Of a stretch of 64,000 nucleotides of DNA, positions 24,915-32,540 are shown in pieces. Position numbers and translations under genes: made by a program. Where the stretch lies: NCBI GenBank assembly GCA_035292585.1, contig DATDPU010000004.1, forward strand, positions 14,298 through 78,297, read 5' to 3'. The DNA comes from DASSFZ01 sp035292585 (GTDB lineage Bacteria; Chloroflexota; Anaerolineae; Fen-1058). Every line of letters starts with the position of its first letter. Position 1 is the stretch's first letter. The notes beneath the pieces are model-generated. The model did not search any database. It was not told where the DNA came from and saw nothing but the letters and a program-made list of their open reading frames with translations.

Positions 24915-25970
24915 TTGCTCAAACCGGGAACCGTAATACACGATCGCTATAAAGTCGTAGGCGCGATCGGTCAAGGTGGTCAGGCGGCGGTGTACGAAGC
25001 TGAGGATACGCGCTTGCTGGGCCGCCGTTGGGCGATCAAAGAAGTGCGCCTCGACCCCGACGCCGACGAAGAGATACGCCGCCAGGCCGCCGATCAGTTC
25101 CAACAGGAGGCCAGCATCCTCGCGCGCCTCGATCACCCGACCCTGCCGAAAGTCTCCGATTACTTCTCCGCCGCCAATCACGACTATCTCGTGATGGATT
25201 TTGTGCCCGGCCCGAACCTTAAGGAGATCATGGACGAGGCCCGCCGCGCGGGTCGTTTGCTGTCCGAAGCCGACGTGCTCGCGTGGGCGGTGCAGATCTG
25301 CGACGCCCTGCACTACCTGCACACGCAGGACCCGCCGATCCTCCATCGCGACATCAAACCGGCCAACATCAAGCTCACACCCGATAGCCGGATCAAGCTC
25401 GTCGATTTCGGCTTAGTCAAGCTCCTGGCGCACGACGACGCGCGCACCATCACCGTGATCCAGGGCCGGGGCACCGCCGCCTACACACCGCTGGAACAAT
25501 ACGGCGGCGACACCGGCCATACCGACGTGCGCACCGACATTTACTCGCTCGGCGCGACGCTCTACCACTTGTTGACGAACCAGCCGCCGCCCGATGCCAA
25601 ACAGCGCTTTCTACGGCCCGACTCGCTGACGCCGCCCCGCACGCTCAACCCGGACGTTTCGGCGCGCGCCGAAAAGGCGATCCTCGCCGCCATCGCCATG
25701 CACCCCGAAGATCGACCAGACTCTATTGTGGAGTTTCGCGACGCGTTAATCGACGGCGTCTGGGAAGTCACGAACTCCCACGGCGTCATGCCGCATCGCG
25801 AAACGCCGACCGACCACTTCATCCGCGCGCTAAAGACTCACCGTCAAATGGCGATTAGCGTTGGCCTGATGGTCATCCTCGCGCTGCTCGTTACACTCAT
25901 GGCGGCCCCGCTCCAGGAGCCGCCGATCGTTTCGCCTTCGCCCTCGCCCGCCACCGTCACCATACCTTGA
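24915..25970 (+). CDS. Membrane-anchored Ser/Thr protein kinase
   Basis: 351 aa. Hanks-type kinase: Gly-rich loop GQGGQAAVYEA, catalytic Lys in RWAIKEV, catalytic loop HRDIKPANIKL, DFGLVKL, activation-segment GTAAYTPLEQYGG and DIYSLGATLYHLLT. A single C-terminal membrane segment (about 312-331, ISVGLMVILALLVTLMAA) ends in a short external tail SPSPSPATVTIP, without PASTA repeats. Start is TTG at 24915 with AGGAG 5 nt upstream. The kinase diverges from an FHA-domain regulator, so they likely form a phospho-Thr signalling pair. Substrates unknown. Confidence 0.93.
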   Translation: MLKPGTVIHDRYKVVGAIGQGGQAAVYEAEDTRLLGRRWAIKEVRLDPDADEEIRRQAADQFQQEASILARLDHPTLPKVSDYFSAANHDYLVMDFVPGPNLKEIMDEARRAGRLLSEADVLAWAVQICDALHYLHTQDPPILHRDIKPANIKLTPDSRIKLVDFGLVKLLAHDDARTITVIQGRGTAAYTPLEQYGGDTGHTDVRTDIYSLGATLYHLLTNQPPPDAKQRFLRPDSLTPPRTLNPDVSARAEKAILAAIAMHPEDRPDSIVEFRDALIDGVWEVTNSHGVMPHRETPTDHFIRALKTHRQMAISVGLMVILALLVTLMAAPLQEPPIVSPSPSPATVTIP

Positions 25971-25984
25971 GGTCGTTGCCTGAA

Positions 25985-26104
25985 GTCGTCGTCGGGAGAC
26001 GACTCCTACAACCGCCTCCGCCGGATTCGTTCCTGTCCGTTGACGGCATCCTGCCGCCCCACGCGCCTCAAGGTCGTCGTCGGGAGACGACTCCTACAAC
26101 CGCC
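25985..26104. repeat. Two direct copies of a 32-bp GTCGTC..GACGAC repeat
   Basis: Copies at 25985-26016 and 26073-26104, each with inverted GTCGTC..GACGAC and the common tail CTCCTACAACCGCC. The second copy overlaps the 3' end of the GH3-like gene and supplies its TAG stop codon. Confidence 0.8.
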
Positions 26105-28805
26105 GCATCCGATCCACCACCCACGGCCCGGCCGCGCCGATGAGCGTCACGATCAACGCCGCCCAGCTGCCAAACGTGGCGCGCAAGATATCGGCGCCAG
26201 GCAGCCCCAGCGCGTAACCCGTATAGGCGATCAGTCCACACAGCGCTCCCCACAACATCAGCCGTACGGCGCGCTCGATCGCTGCCTCGTTCTTGCGTTT
26301 CGATTTCATCCGATAACCCCACGCCTCAACCAGCACGATTCCCAGGAGCGACGCCACGAAATCGATCAACGTGGCGCGGCGCGGCTCCGCGCCCAGCAGC
26401 GATTCCAACTGGCCGACCGGCGTCGGGCTGGGGGTGGCAGTGGGCGCACGCGTCGGCGTCGAGGTCGGCGGGAGCGTCGGGGTGGAGGTAGGCCGCGCGA
26501 TCGTCTCGATCACCGGCGGCCCCTGTTCGGAGATCGTCACTTGCAAGCCGTCCGAGTTAAGCGCCGGCTCGCTCATCGCCGTGATCGCCAGCCGGCCATT
26601 GTTCTTGATCCGCGTGACGATCTCGGCTACGCCGTCGAGCGTCCACGCATCGATATTATCCGTCGCGTCGCCCGCGTCGCGATAGATCAGCCTGAACTGC
26701 ACCGGCGTGCCATCGGGCACCGGGTTGCCGTTGCGATCGACAATCATCTCGGTGCGGATGAGCAGATCGCTGCCCACGCGATAATTGGGCGATTCGGGCG
26801 TCGGCGTGCCCGGTCCGGGTGCAGCCTCGCCGATCGCCAGGCGGATCGTCTGGTTCGGATCGGGTTCGGTCTGCCGGGTAAGATCATAGTCGATCGCAGC
26901 GATGCTTACCGGCGAAGCGCCGGTCGGTTGGAGTTGCCCGAACAGTGCAGCCACGGCAGCCTCGACAAAGGGCGTCGCATTGCTGTACAACGCGTAGTGC
27001 GCCGTGAGCCGGTTCAGGTCTTCGGCGGTGATCTCATACGGCGGGCCAAATGTAAACAGCACCACGCGCTTGTTGGCAAGCAATTCAGGCCGGGTGCGCA
27101 GCAGCAGGCGCGCGGCGTCGGACTGCTGCACATCGCTCTGGAGCGTCTGCTGCGCCAGGATAATCCAGTTCGCTTGTGCAAACAGTTCGGTCAGGTTGGG
27201 CGCGGTCGGCGCCCCGGCCAGGAACGCCTTCAAGCTATTGAACCCGTAACTGCCCACCCGGTCAGCCGGCACACCGGCCACACCCGTCAGCGTTTGCGAG
27301 ATCACGTGAGTGAACAGCGTCGTGCGCTCCGGACACCGGCTGCAATCGACCACCGGCCGATCGTCGGTGAAGATCAAGAACGAATCGCCTGGGGCGGGCG
27401 CGGGCGGAGGCTCCGCTCCCGCTATCGGATAGATGCGCGTGACCGCGTCTCGCGCCACACGTTCCACGATCGGTAAGCCCAGCCGCAGGCGCGCGTCAAC
27501 GGTGTCCGGATCGACCGTAGCCTCGCCGGGCACGAAGCCCGGGTACAGGCGATACTTGAGGCGCAAGATGCGGGTGACGGCGCGATCGACGCGCTGTTGA
27601 AAGTCCAGGTCTTCGCTATATCGCTGGCGGAACAGCTCGATCGTCGCTTTGATCGTCTCTGCCTCACGGGCCGCGGACCGGTTCAACGAAAAATCATTGA
27701 GAACCAGGAGGTCATTTCCGGCCAGAAAGGCCTGGAGCGCAATCTCGGCTGACGGGAACGTAGCCAGCGAGGGATCGAAGTAACGCCGCAACTCATTCGC
27801 GCCCAACGAGCCGCTGACGACCAGCCCGCCCGCATCGCGCCACGCCGTGATTTCCGGCTGTTGCAACAAGGCGCCCAGGGCCATCTCGTCGACGCTGATC
27901 GGCTTGGTGCGCTCACGCAAGCCGCTGAAACCGCGAAACCGCGCATGGGTGGTCAACACGGCGTCGGCTAACGCGCGCGGCTGGCCCTCGACCGCCTGCA
28001 TCAAGTTGAGGTAAGGTTGCAGATCGATCTGGCGCAGCTGGTCGAGCGACTTGTCGATCGTATCCGAGTCGCTGTGGAAGCCGCCTTCGCCGGGAAAGTG
28101 CTTGAGCGCGACGGCGATGCGGCCAAGCGAACCTTCGCGCAAGCCTTGCACGTAGGCGCCGGCCAGTTTGCCCACCCAATACGGATCGCCGCCGAACGAG
28201 CGGATGCCGGCGTCGCCGCCATTGGGATCGGGCTGCGTCAACAGATCGAGCGCGGGGCCAAGCAGAAAATTGATGCCCAGCGTTGCGAGTTCGGCGCCGA
28301 CCACCCGGCCCACTTCCAGCGCGTTCTCCGGATTCCAGGTCGCTCCCAGCGCCATGGGGCTGGGTTGCGGCGTCAGCCCTGAAACGATCTCGCTGTAAGC
28401 CGGCCCGCCGCCTTCCTGCTCCAGCGCGATGAACAACGGAATGAAGGGGATTTCGGAGGTGCCCGCCTGGGTGGCCAGCGTCTGCAACGCCGAGGTTAAC
28501 TGCGCTACCTGCGCCGGCGTGGGATCGCCGCTATCCACGATGTTGCCGTGATCGGCGCTGAGGATCACGCCCCCCACATAATCGTTGAGGATCAAGTCGG
28601 CAATCGCCGAGGTCTCCGCGGTATCGGGGCCGTCGAAGGCGACGACGAACAGCTGCCCGATTTTCACTTCAGGCGACATGCGTTGCAACAAACCGGCGAC
28701 GAACGCATTTTCGCCGCCGTCCTGCGCCCAGGCCATGCCGGGTGCGCTCAGCGTCAACGTGAAGATGAGTATGCAGTTGAGGAAAAGGGTCAGGAGGCGA
28801 CGCAT
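26094..28805 (-). CDS. Exported GH3-like protein with C-terminal membrane segments
   Basis: 903 aa from ATG at 28805 (an upstream reading to 29027 crosses a promoter and was dropped). Signal peptide about 1-25 (LLTLFLNCILIFTLTLSAPG). The GH3 beta-N-acetylhexosaminidase barrel is recognisable: RMSPEVKIGQLFVVAF, ALKHFPGEGGFHSDSD (family form KHFPGHG), and LVVSGSLGANEL where family enzymes read SDDLGM. The catalytic Asp and the His of the loop appear lost. A Thr/Pro linker (TSTPTLPPTSTPTRAP) precedes two or three C-terminal helices. Perhaps a peptidoglycan-binding or inactive relative anchored in the membrane rather than an enzyme. Confidence 0.85.
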   Translation of the reverse strand: MRRLLTLFLNCILIFTLTLSAPGMAWAQDGGENAFVAGLLQRMSPEVKIGQLFVVAFDGPDTAETSAIADLILNDYVGGVILSADHGNIVDSGDPTPAQVAQLTSALQTLATQAGTSEIPFIPLFIALEQEGGGPAYSEIVSGLTPQPSPMALGATWNPENALEVGRVVGAELATLGINFLLGPALDLLTQPDPNGGDAGIRSFGGDPYWVGKLAGAYVQGLREGSLGRIAVALKHFPGEGGFHSDSDTIDKSLDQLRQIDLQPYLNLMQAVEGQPRALADAVLTTHARFRGFSGLRERTKPISVDEMALGALLQQPEITAWRDAGGLVVSGSLGANELRRYFDPSLATFPSAEIALQAFLAGNDLLVLNDFSLNRSAAREAETIKATIELFRQRYSEDLDFQQRVDRAVTRILRLKYRLYPGFVPGEATVDPDTVDARLRLGLPIVERVARDAVTRIYPIAGAEPPPAPAPGDSFLIFTDDRPVVDCSRCPERTTLFTHVISQTLTGVAGVPADRVGSYGFNSLKAFLAGAPTAPNLTELFAQANWIILAQQTLQSDVQQSDAARLLLRTRPELLANKRVVLFTFGPPYEITAEDLNRLTAHYALYSNATPFVEAAVAALFGQLQPTGASPVSIAAIDYDLTRQTEPDPNQTIRLAIGEAAPGPGTPTPESPNYRVGSDLLIRTEMIVDRNGNPVPDGTPVQFRLIYRDAGDATDNIDAWTLDGVAEIVTRIKNNGRLAITAMSEPALNSDGLQVTISEQGPPVIETIARPTSTPTLPPTSTPTRAPTATPSPTPVGQLESLLGAEPRRATLIDFVASLLGIVLVEAWGYRMKSKRKNEAAIERAVRLMLWGALCGLIAYTGYALGLPGADILRATFGSWAALIVTLIGAAGPWVVDRMRRL

Positions 28806-28835
28806 ACCTTGCCACCGGAGCACGTGGTGGAGGCT

Positions 28836-28864
28836 AGTATAATGCGCCGCTAGGGGAACGTCAA
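28836..28864 (-). promoter_or_regulatory. Promoter of the GH3-like gene
   Basis: Minus strand TTGACG (28864-28859), 17-nt spacer, TATACT (28841-28836), about 30 nt before ATG 28805. It almost touches the patatin stop. Confidence 0.7.
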
Positions 28865-28867
28865 CCG

Positions 28868-29821
28868 CTACTCCAGTCCATGCAACGAATCCCAGCCCTT
28901 CTGAACCCGATCCCAGGTACGCTCGGTCTCGTCGCGCCCCATCTGGCGCAGCGCCGCCGTGCGATCGGGCCGATAGCGGATGATATCCAGCGGCGTGATC
29001 CACGCGCGCGGGCCGATCACCGCGCACTTGATTTGCTTGTGATCAGCGGCGAGTGTCGCGCCACGCCGCACCCGCCGGTTGATCTTGCGCATCTGCTCGA
29101 AGTCATTCTCGAAGGTGGCCGTGATCGCCAGATCGAGCACGTAGCCCAGTTTGCCCGCCAGGTCGCGCGGGGACGGCGGCAGGCTTTCACCCGGCGAGAG
29201 TAGATCGTGATATGGCGAGAGCAGCACGACGAAGATTTCCTCGGCCCCGGCATCGATGGCGGGGCGCAAGGGCGAGTTATACATCACCGCGCCATCCCAG
29301 TGATCGGAGCGCGCGACGGGCGTCTGCGGGTAAACGTAGGGGATCGCGGAGCTGGCGAGGAGATGCGCGTGCGTAATGGCCTCCACGGTCTGGTAGAGCG
29401 GCTTGGCCGCGTCCAGATCGCGAGAGTTGGTATAGACGGTGGGATGGCCGGTGGTGATATCGGTGGCGACGATGTAGAGCGGCGTCGTCACCTGGCGCAG
29501 GCGATCTTCCGGCGCGTACTTTTCGAGCGTGCGTTTCCACGGATCGCGGTCGAACAAGCTGCGCCACGGCGGGCGGCGGAGGAAGCGATGCATATCGCGC
29601 GTGCGCAGCTCATCCCACATCCGGCTGACGCCCGGCGTGCCGTCGAGCGCCCACACCGCCGCGTTCATCGACCCAATCGACGTGCCGACCAGGATATCGG
29701 GCCGCCAACCCAGCTCGGTGAGTTTCTCCAGCACGCCGCATTGAAACGCGCCACGCCCACCCCCGCCGGAGAGGACCAGCGCACGGCTGGGTCGAGAATT
29801 ACTGTCGAGGGGGGTATTCAT
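28868..29821 (-). CDS. Patatin-like phospholipase/acyl hydrolase
   Basis: 317 aa from ATG 29821 (GGAGG 6 nt upstream). Patatin fold: oxyanion loop GGGGRGAFQ (about 21-29), nucleophile Ser in GTSIGS and catalytic Asp in the DGA motif of HWDGAVM. No signal peptide, so a cytoplasmic esterase/phospholipase of the RssA type. A C-terminal extension (about 250-317) is helical and charged (ERTWDRVQKGWDS). Substrate unknown. It lies upstream of the GH3-like gene, with its own promoter between them. Confidence 0.92.
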   Translation of the reverse strand: MNTPLDSNSRPSRALVLSGGGGRGAFQCGVLEKLTELGWRPDILVGTSIGSMNAAVWALDGTPGVSRMWDELRTRDMHRFLRRPPWRSLFDRDPWKRTLEKYAPEDRLRQVTTPLYIVATDITTGHPTVYTNSRDLDAAKPLYQTVEAITHAHLLASSAIPYVYPQTPVARSDHWDGAVMYNSPLRPAIDAGAEEIFVVLLSPYHDLLSPGESLPPSPRDLAGKLGYVLDLAITATFENDFEQMRKINRRVRRGATLAADHKQIKCAVIGPRAWITPLDIIRYRPDRTAALRQMGRDETERTWDRVQKGWDSLHGLE

Positions 29822-29862
29822 GCTATCCTCCATGAGATAAAACGTGATGCGTGAAACGTGAT

Positions 29863-29956
29863 ACCTGTTTACCTGCTACCTGTCTACCTGCTACCTGTTT
29901 ACCTGCTACCTGTCTACCTGTCTACCTGCTACCTGCTACCTGTTTGCCTGCTACCT
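29863..29956. repeat. Tandem CTACCTG-type repeat
   Basis: About eleven near-perfect repeats of CTACCTG/TTTACCTG (period 7-8), running from 29863 into the stop codon of the S33 peptidase-like gene. A hypervariable, slippage-prone tract. Confidence 0.8.
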
Positions 29957-31942
29957 CTTCACTCCCTCACTCATCTCGACCGGCCTTCCATCATACTCAC
30001 CGGTCACGCTTACCGCGCCATCGCTTTCGCGCACGTAGGTGAGCTGGCCCTCGGCCAACCCGGTAACCTGCACCTCAATCGTCAGGCGATCGGCGTCCGG
30101 ATCATACTCACCTGCGCCCGTCATTTCAAATCCCGCCGAGAACGCGCAGCCGGTGAAAGTAAAGGCAGTGCTGTCGGCCTGATTCTCAAACGCGAACGTG
30201 CCGCCGAATGGACAACCGATCGAGGTGGAGGTTGCGCCATCCCAAGTGTAGAATTCGGGCAGATAGTAGATTTCGTCGTCAACCGATAATAGTGCGTCAA
30301 GCGGATCGGCGAACTCGGCGGCGTCGATGGGAGCTAACGGCGCGTAGGCGTGAGCGACGACGCCTTCGCATTGCACCTCGCGCTGCGCGGGCAACTCGCC
30401 ATCCACCAGGAAGGCCGTGACGATATCATCCGGGCAAGCTTGCCCCCAACCGAAGGTCACGTGCGGGCCGCCATCGGTGGTGATGAGATAACCGTCGGCC
30501 AGGCGAGTGTACACGTGCTCACCGTTTGAAAGGGGCGTTGCCGGATCGGCGGTTGCGCCGAGCACGAGTGTGGGAATGCCCTCGGCGACGAGCGGCGCAG
30601 GCCGCTGCGGATCGGGGGCATCAGTCGGCCAGAAGGCGCACGGCAGATCGCCATAGAAGATCGAGCTGAGGCGCGGCACGGCCGCATCGACCGCATCGCC
30701 GGCGCGGAGGTACGCCCTGGCGCGCTCATCGGACGCGCCCGCAAAGTAAGCGTAATCGTTACACTCGACCGCGTAATACACGGCATCCGAGTAAGTGGGG
30801 TCGGGAATGGCCTCCAGCGTTTCAGGATCGAGGCCGAGCGAATCGTACAGTAATCGGGCGAACAACACCAGATCGTCGCGCGCGGCAGCGGCCAGCGCAC
30901 GCTGCAAGAGCATGCGATCGTCTTCCGCGAACAGGTAGCCGGAGGCAGCGGTTTCGAGATCGGTCAGCGTAAAGAAGCGGACTTCGCTCCCGCCCGAAGG
31001 CAGTGGGAAGGTGAACGGCAGCGGCGATTCGGCCAGGCGCGCGACCAGGCCATCGTAGACGGCCAGCGCATCGCCATCCACATCGGCCGCGCAATCCTCG
31101 TCGGCGTTGCACGCCTCAAGCACCATCACCAACACATCGTTGAAGGCTTGCGCCTGTTGCGTGAGAAACTCCGGGCCGGAGAGCGTGAGATCAACCGTGC
31201 CGTCGAGAATAAGCCCGGCAACGCGATCGGGATGCGCGGCGGTGTAGGTCTGCGCGAACTGCGTGCCGTAGCTCTCACCGTACAGCCACAATCTCTGATC
31301 TCCCATCTCTTTTCGAAATGCTTCCAGGTCTTCAACGGCCTGCTGTGTACCCAGGTATGGGAGTGTGGTCGGGCTGCCCATCTCGCGGGCGCAGTTATCA
31401 GCGAACGTCTGCGCGGCGGCGACGAGCGCGGCTTCACCCTCCGGCGCATCCGCGCGTGTGTCGGCTCGATAGAAGGTCGCGGCGGCGCTGGCGCACTGCA
31501 ACCCGCCCGACGCCGCGAGGCCGCGTTGATCGAAGAAGACGATGTCGAAGTGTTCGGGGAGGCTGGGATCGAAGCCGGCTGTGTAGCTGTCGGCTGCGGC
31601 CAGGCCCGAAGCGCCCGGCCCGCCCGTCGCGACGACGAACAGACCCTTGCGCTCACCCGATGCGGGCAGCATCGCGAAGACCACGTCGATCGTTTCGGGG
31701 TTATCCGGATCGAAGTGGTCGAGCGGGACGGTGAGCGTGACGCAGGTGAAATCGCTGTCGGGGCACGGATACTCTTTTAAGGAGGAAGGCTGAGGAATGA
31801 GGGATGAAGGCGGCGTGTCGGCGGGTTGTGGAGACGGCTGGTCGGTCGGCGGGCTGAGGGTCGGCGTGGCCGGGTTCGGGCCGACGCAGGCGGCGAGCCA
31901 TATCGCGAGCGCTGAAATCAAGAGGCATTTGATGAAGTGCAT
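29951..31942 (-). CDS. Secreted S33/TAP-like alpha/beta hydrolase lipoprotein
   Basis: 663 aa. Lipoprotein signal with lipobox LAAC (about 16-19) and a Pro/Thr-rich tether. Alpha/beta-hydrolase core: oxyanion GGPGASG, catalytic Ser in GESYGTQ, Asp in GATADPATPLS and His in GGPHVTF, with a TAP-type C-terminal lid domain (EHVYTRLADGYLI). The family includes secreted tripeptidyl aminopeptidases and proline iminopeptidases. A C-terminal beta domain of about 120 aa follows the core. A simple-repeat insertion is visible at about 31293 (KEMGDQRLW). Role: extracellular peptide degradation. Confidence 0.9.
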   Translation of the reverse strand: MHFIKCLLISALAIWLAACVGPNPATPTLSPPTDQPSPQPADTPPSSLIPQPSSLKEYPCPDSDFTCVTLTVPLDHFDPDNPETIDVVFAMLPASGERKGLFVVATGGPGASGLAAADSYTAGFDPSLPEHFDIVFFDQRGLAASGGLQCASAAATFYRADTRADAPEGEAALVAAAQTFADNCAREMGSPTTLPYLGTQQAVEDLEAFRKEMGDQRLWLYGESYGTQFAQTYTAAHPDRVAGLILDGTVDLTLSGPEFLTQQAQAFNDVLVMVLEACNADEDCAADVDGDALAVYDGLVARLAESPLPFTFPLPSGGSEVRFFTLTDLETAASGYLFAEDDRMLLQRALAAAARDDLVLFARLLYDSLGLDPETLEAIPDPTYSDAVYYAVECNDYAYFAGASDERARAYLRAGDAVDAAVPRLSSIFYGDLPCAFWPTDAPDPQRPAPLVAEGIPTLVLGATADPATPLSNGEHVYTRLADGYLITTDGGPHVTFGWGQACPDDIVTAFLVDGELPAQREVQCEGVVAHAYAPLAPIDAAEFADPLDALLSVDDEIYYLPEFYTWDGATSTSIGCPFGGTFAFENQADSTAFTFTGCAFSAGFEMTGAGEYDPDADRLTIEVQVTGLAEGQLTYVRESDGAVSVTGEYDGRPVEMSEGVKR

Positions 31943-31958
31943 AATATCCCGTATGAAG

Positions 31959-32165
31959 TGTCACTCCGAGCGGAGCGAGGAATCCGTTTGCCGACTGCGC
32001 TGAGATTCCTCGGCGCTGTGTGCCTACTCAGAAACTGGCTCTCGGCGGGTCAGAGACCCGCCGCTGGCCGGTCAGGAGAACGGCCAGGAGCTTGCGGGTG
32101 AGGCCGCGCGCAAGTTTCCGGCTTCAGGCATATCGTCCCGGCGATATGGCGTTCTCGGAATGACA
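31959..32165. mobile_element. 207-bp element with 12-bp TGTCAyTCCGAG inverted ends
   Basis: Left end TGTCACTCCGAG (31959-31970) and right end CTCGGAATGACA (32154-32165) form 12-bp inverted repeats (one mismatch). Inside are CGAGGAATC..GATTCCTCG, GGCGGGTC..GACCCGCC and other short palindromes. No coding capacity. It fills part of 31943-32540 between two divergent genes. It looks like a MITE or composite of palindromic repeats. Confidence 0.6.
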
Positions 32166-32307
32166 TATCATTCCACCGGAATGATAGAACAATTCTCCAC
32201 ATGGAACTCACCGCGCGGATTGATTTCCGCCTTGGGCATTGACTTGTAGGTTTCACCTAGCTGGGGTCCTGCTCGTTTGGCTTTCTGCTTGATCATAGAA
32301 GGTGCTC

Positions 32308-32374
32308 ATCCACGAATCCACACGAAGGGACACGAATAAATCTGGATTCGTGTCGATTCGTGTTATTCGTGGAT
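32308..32374. repeat. ATCCACGAATmm..ATTCGTGGAT hairpin repeat
   Basis: Long imperfect hairpin of CACGAAT units (ATCCACGAAT / ATTCGTGGAT); a relative built on CCACGGAT units is at 43597-43654. Confidence 0.7.
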
Positions 32375-32395
32375 CGCCTCCGCCCGCGCGTGTGC

Positions 32396-32401
32396 TATAA
32401 T
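32396..32401 (+). promoter_or_regulatory. -10 box of the ABC-F leader transcript
   Basis: TATAAT at 32396-32401; no good -35. Transcription from about 32408 would include the leader peptide and attenuator below. Confidence 0.5.
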
Positions 32402-32431
32402 ACACCCGACTGGCAGGCAGGAGTAACTCCG

Positions 32432-32452
32432 ATGACTGACACAATCGCCTAG
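32432..32452 (+). CDS. Six-residue leader peptide of the ABC-F attenuator
   Basis: ATG ACT GAC ACA ATC GCC TAG encodes MTDTIA. A strong Shine-Dalgarno AGGAG (about 7 nt before) makes it a good translation start. The stop codon and last codon are part of attenuator strand 1, as in ribosome-mediated attenuators of antibiotic-resistance genes. Confidence 0.6.
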   Translation: MTDTIA

Positions 32453-32522
32453 TTGGTGAGTTTCAGGGAACGTCTGCGCACTGGGCTAATTGCCGAGGGA
32501 CGCCTCCCTCGGCTTTTGTTTT
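32447..32522 (+). promoter_or_regulatory. Ribosome-mediated transcription attenuator
   Basis: Four strands: 1 GCCTAGT (32447-32453), 2 ACTGGGC (32480-32486), 3 GCCGAG(GGA) (32492-32500), 4 TCCCTCGGC (32505-32513) then TTTTGTTTT. Strands 1 and 2 pair (7 bp), 3 and 4 pair (perfect 9 bp) as a terminator. Strand 2 (CTGGGC) can instead pair with strand 3 (GCCGAG, one mismatch), destroying the terminator. A ribosome stalled on the leader ORF would cover strand 1 and promote readthrough. Confidence 0.65.
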
Positions 32523-32540
32523 CTCATCGCGGAGTTGCAC

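Noticed and set aside
26040..27476. 478-codon plus-strand frame rich in Arg
   Set aside because: Shadow of the GH3-like gene on the minus strand; low-complexity Arg/Gln composition and no family features.
28806..29027. 74-residue N-terminal extension of the GH3-like protein
   Set aside because: It runs across the promoter and the patatin stop codon region; the signal peptide begins at 28805.
29863..29956. CRISPR or phage attachment site in the CTACCTG tract
   Set aside because: Period 7-8 microsatellite; no spacers and no integrase.
32400..32530. T-box or small-molecule riboswitch before the ABC-F gene
   Set aside because: No T-box sequence (AGGGTGG..) and no aptamer I recognise; the leader ORF plus antiterminator logic explains the structure better.
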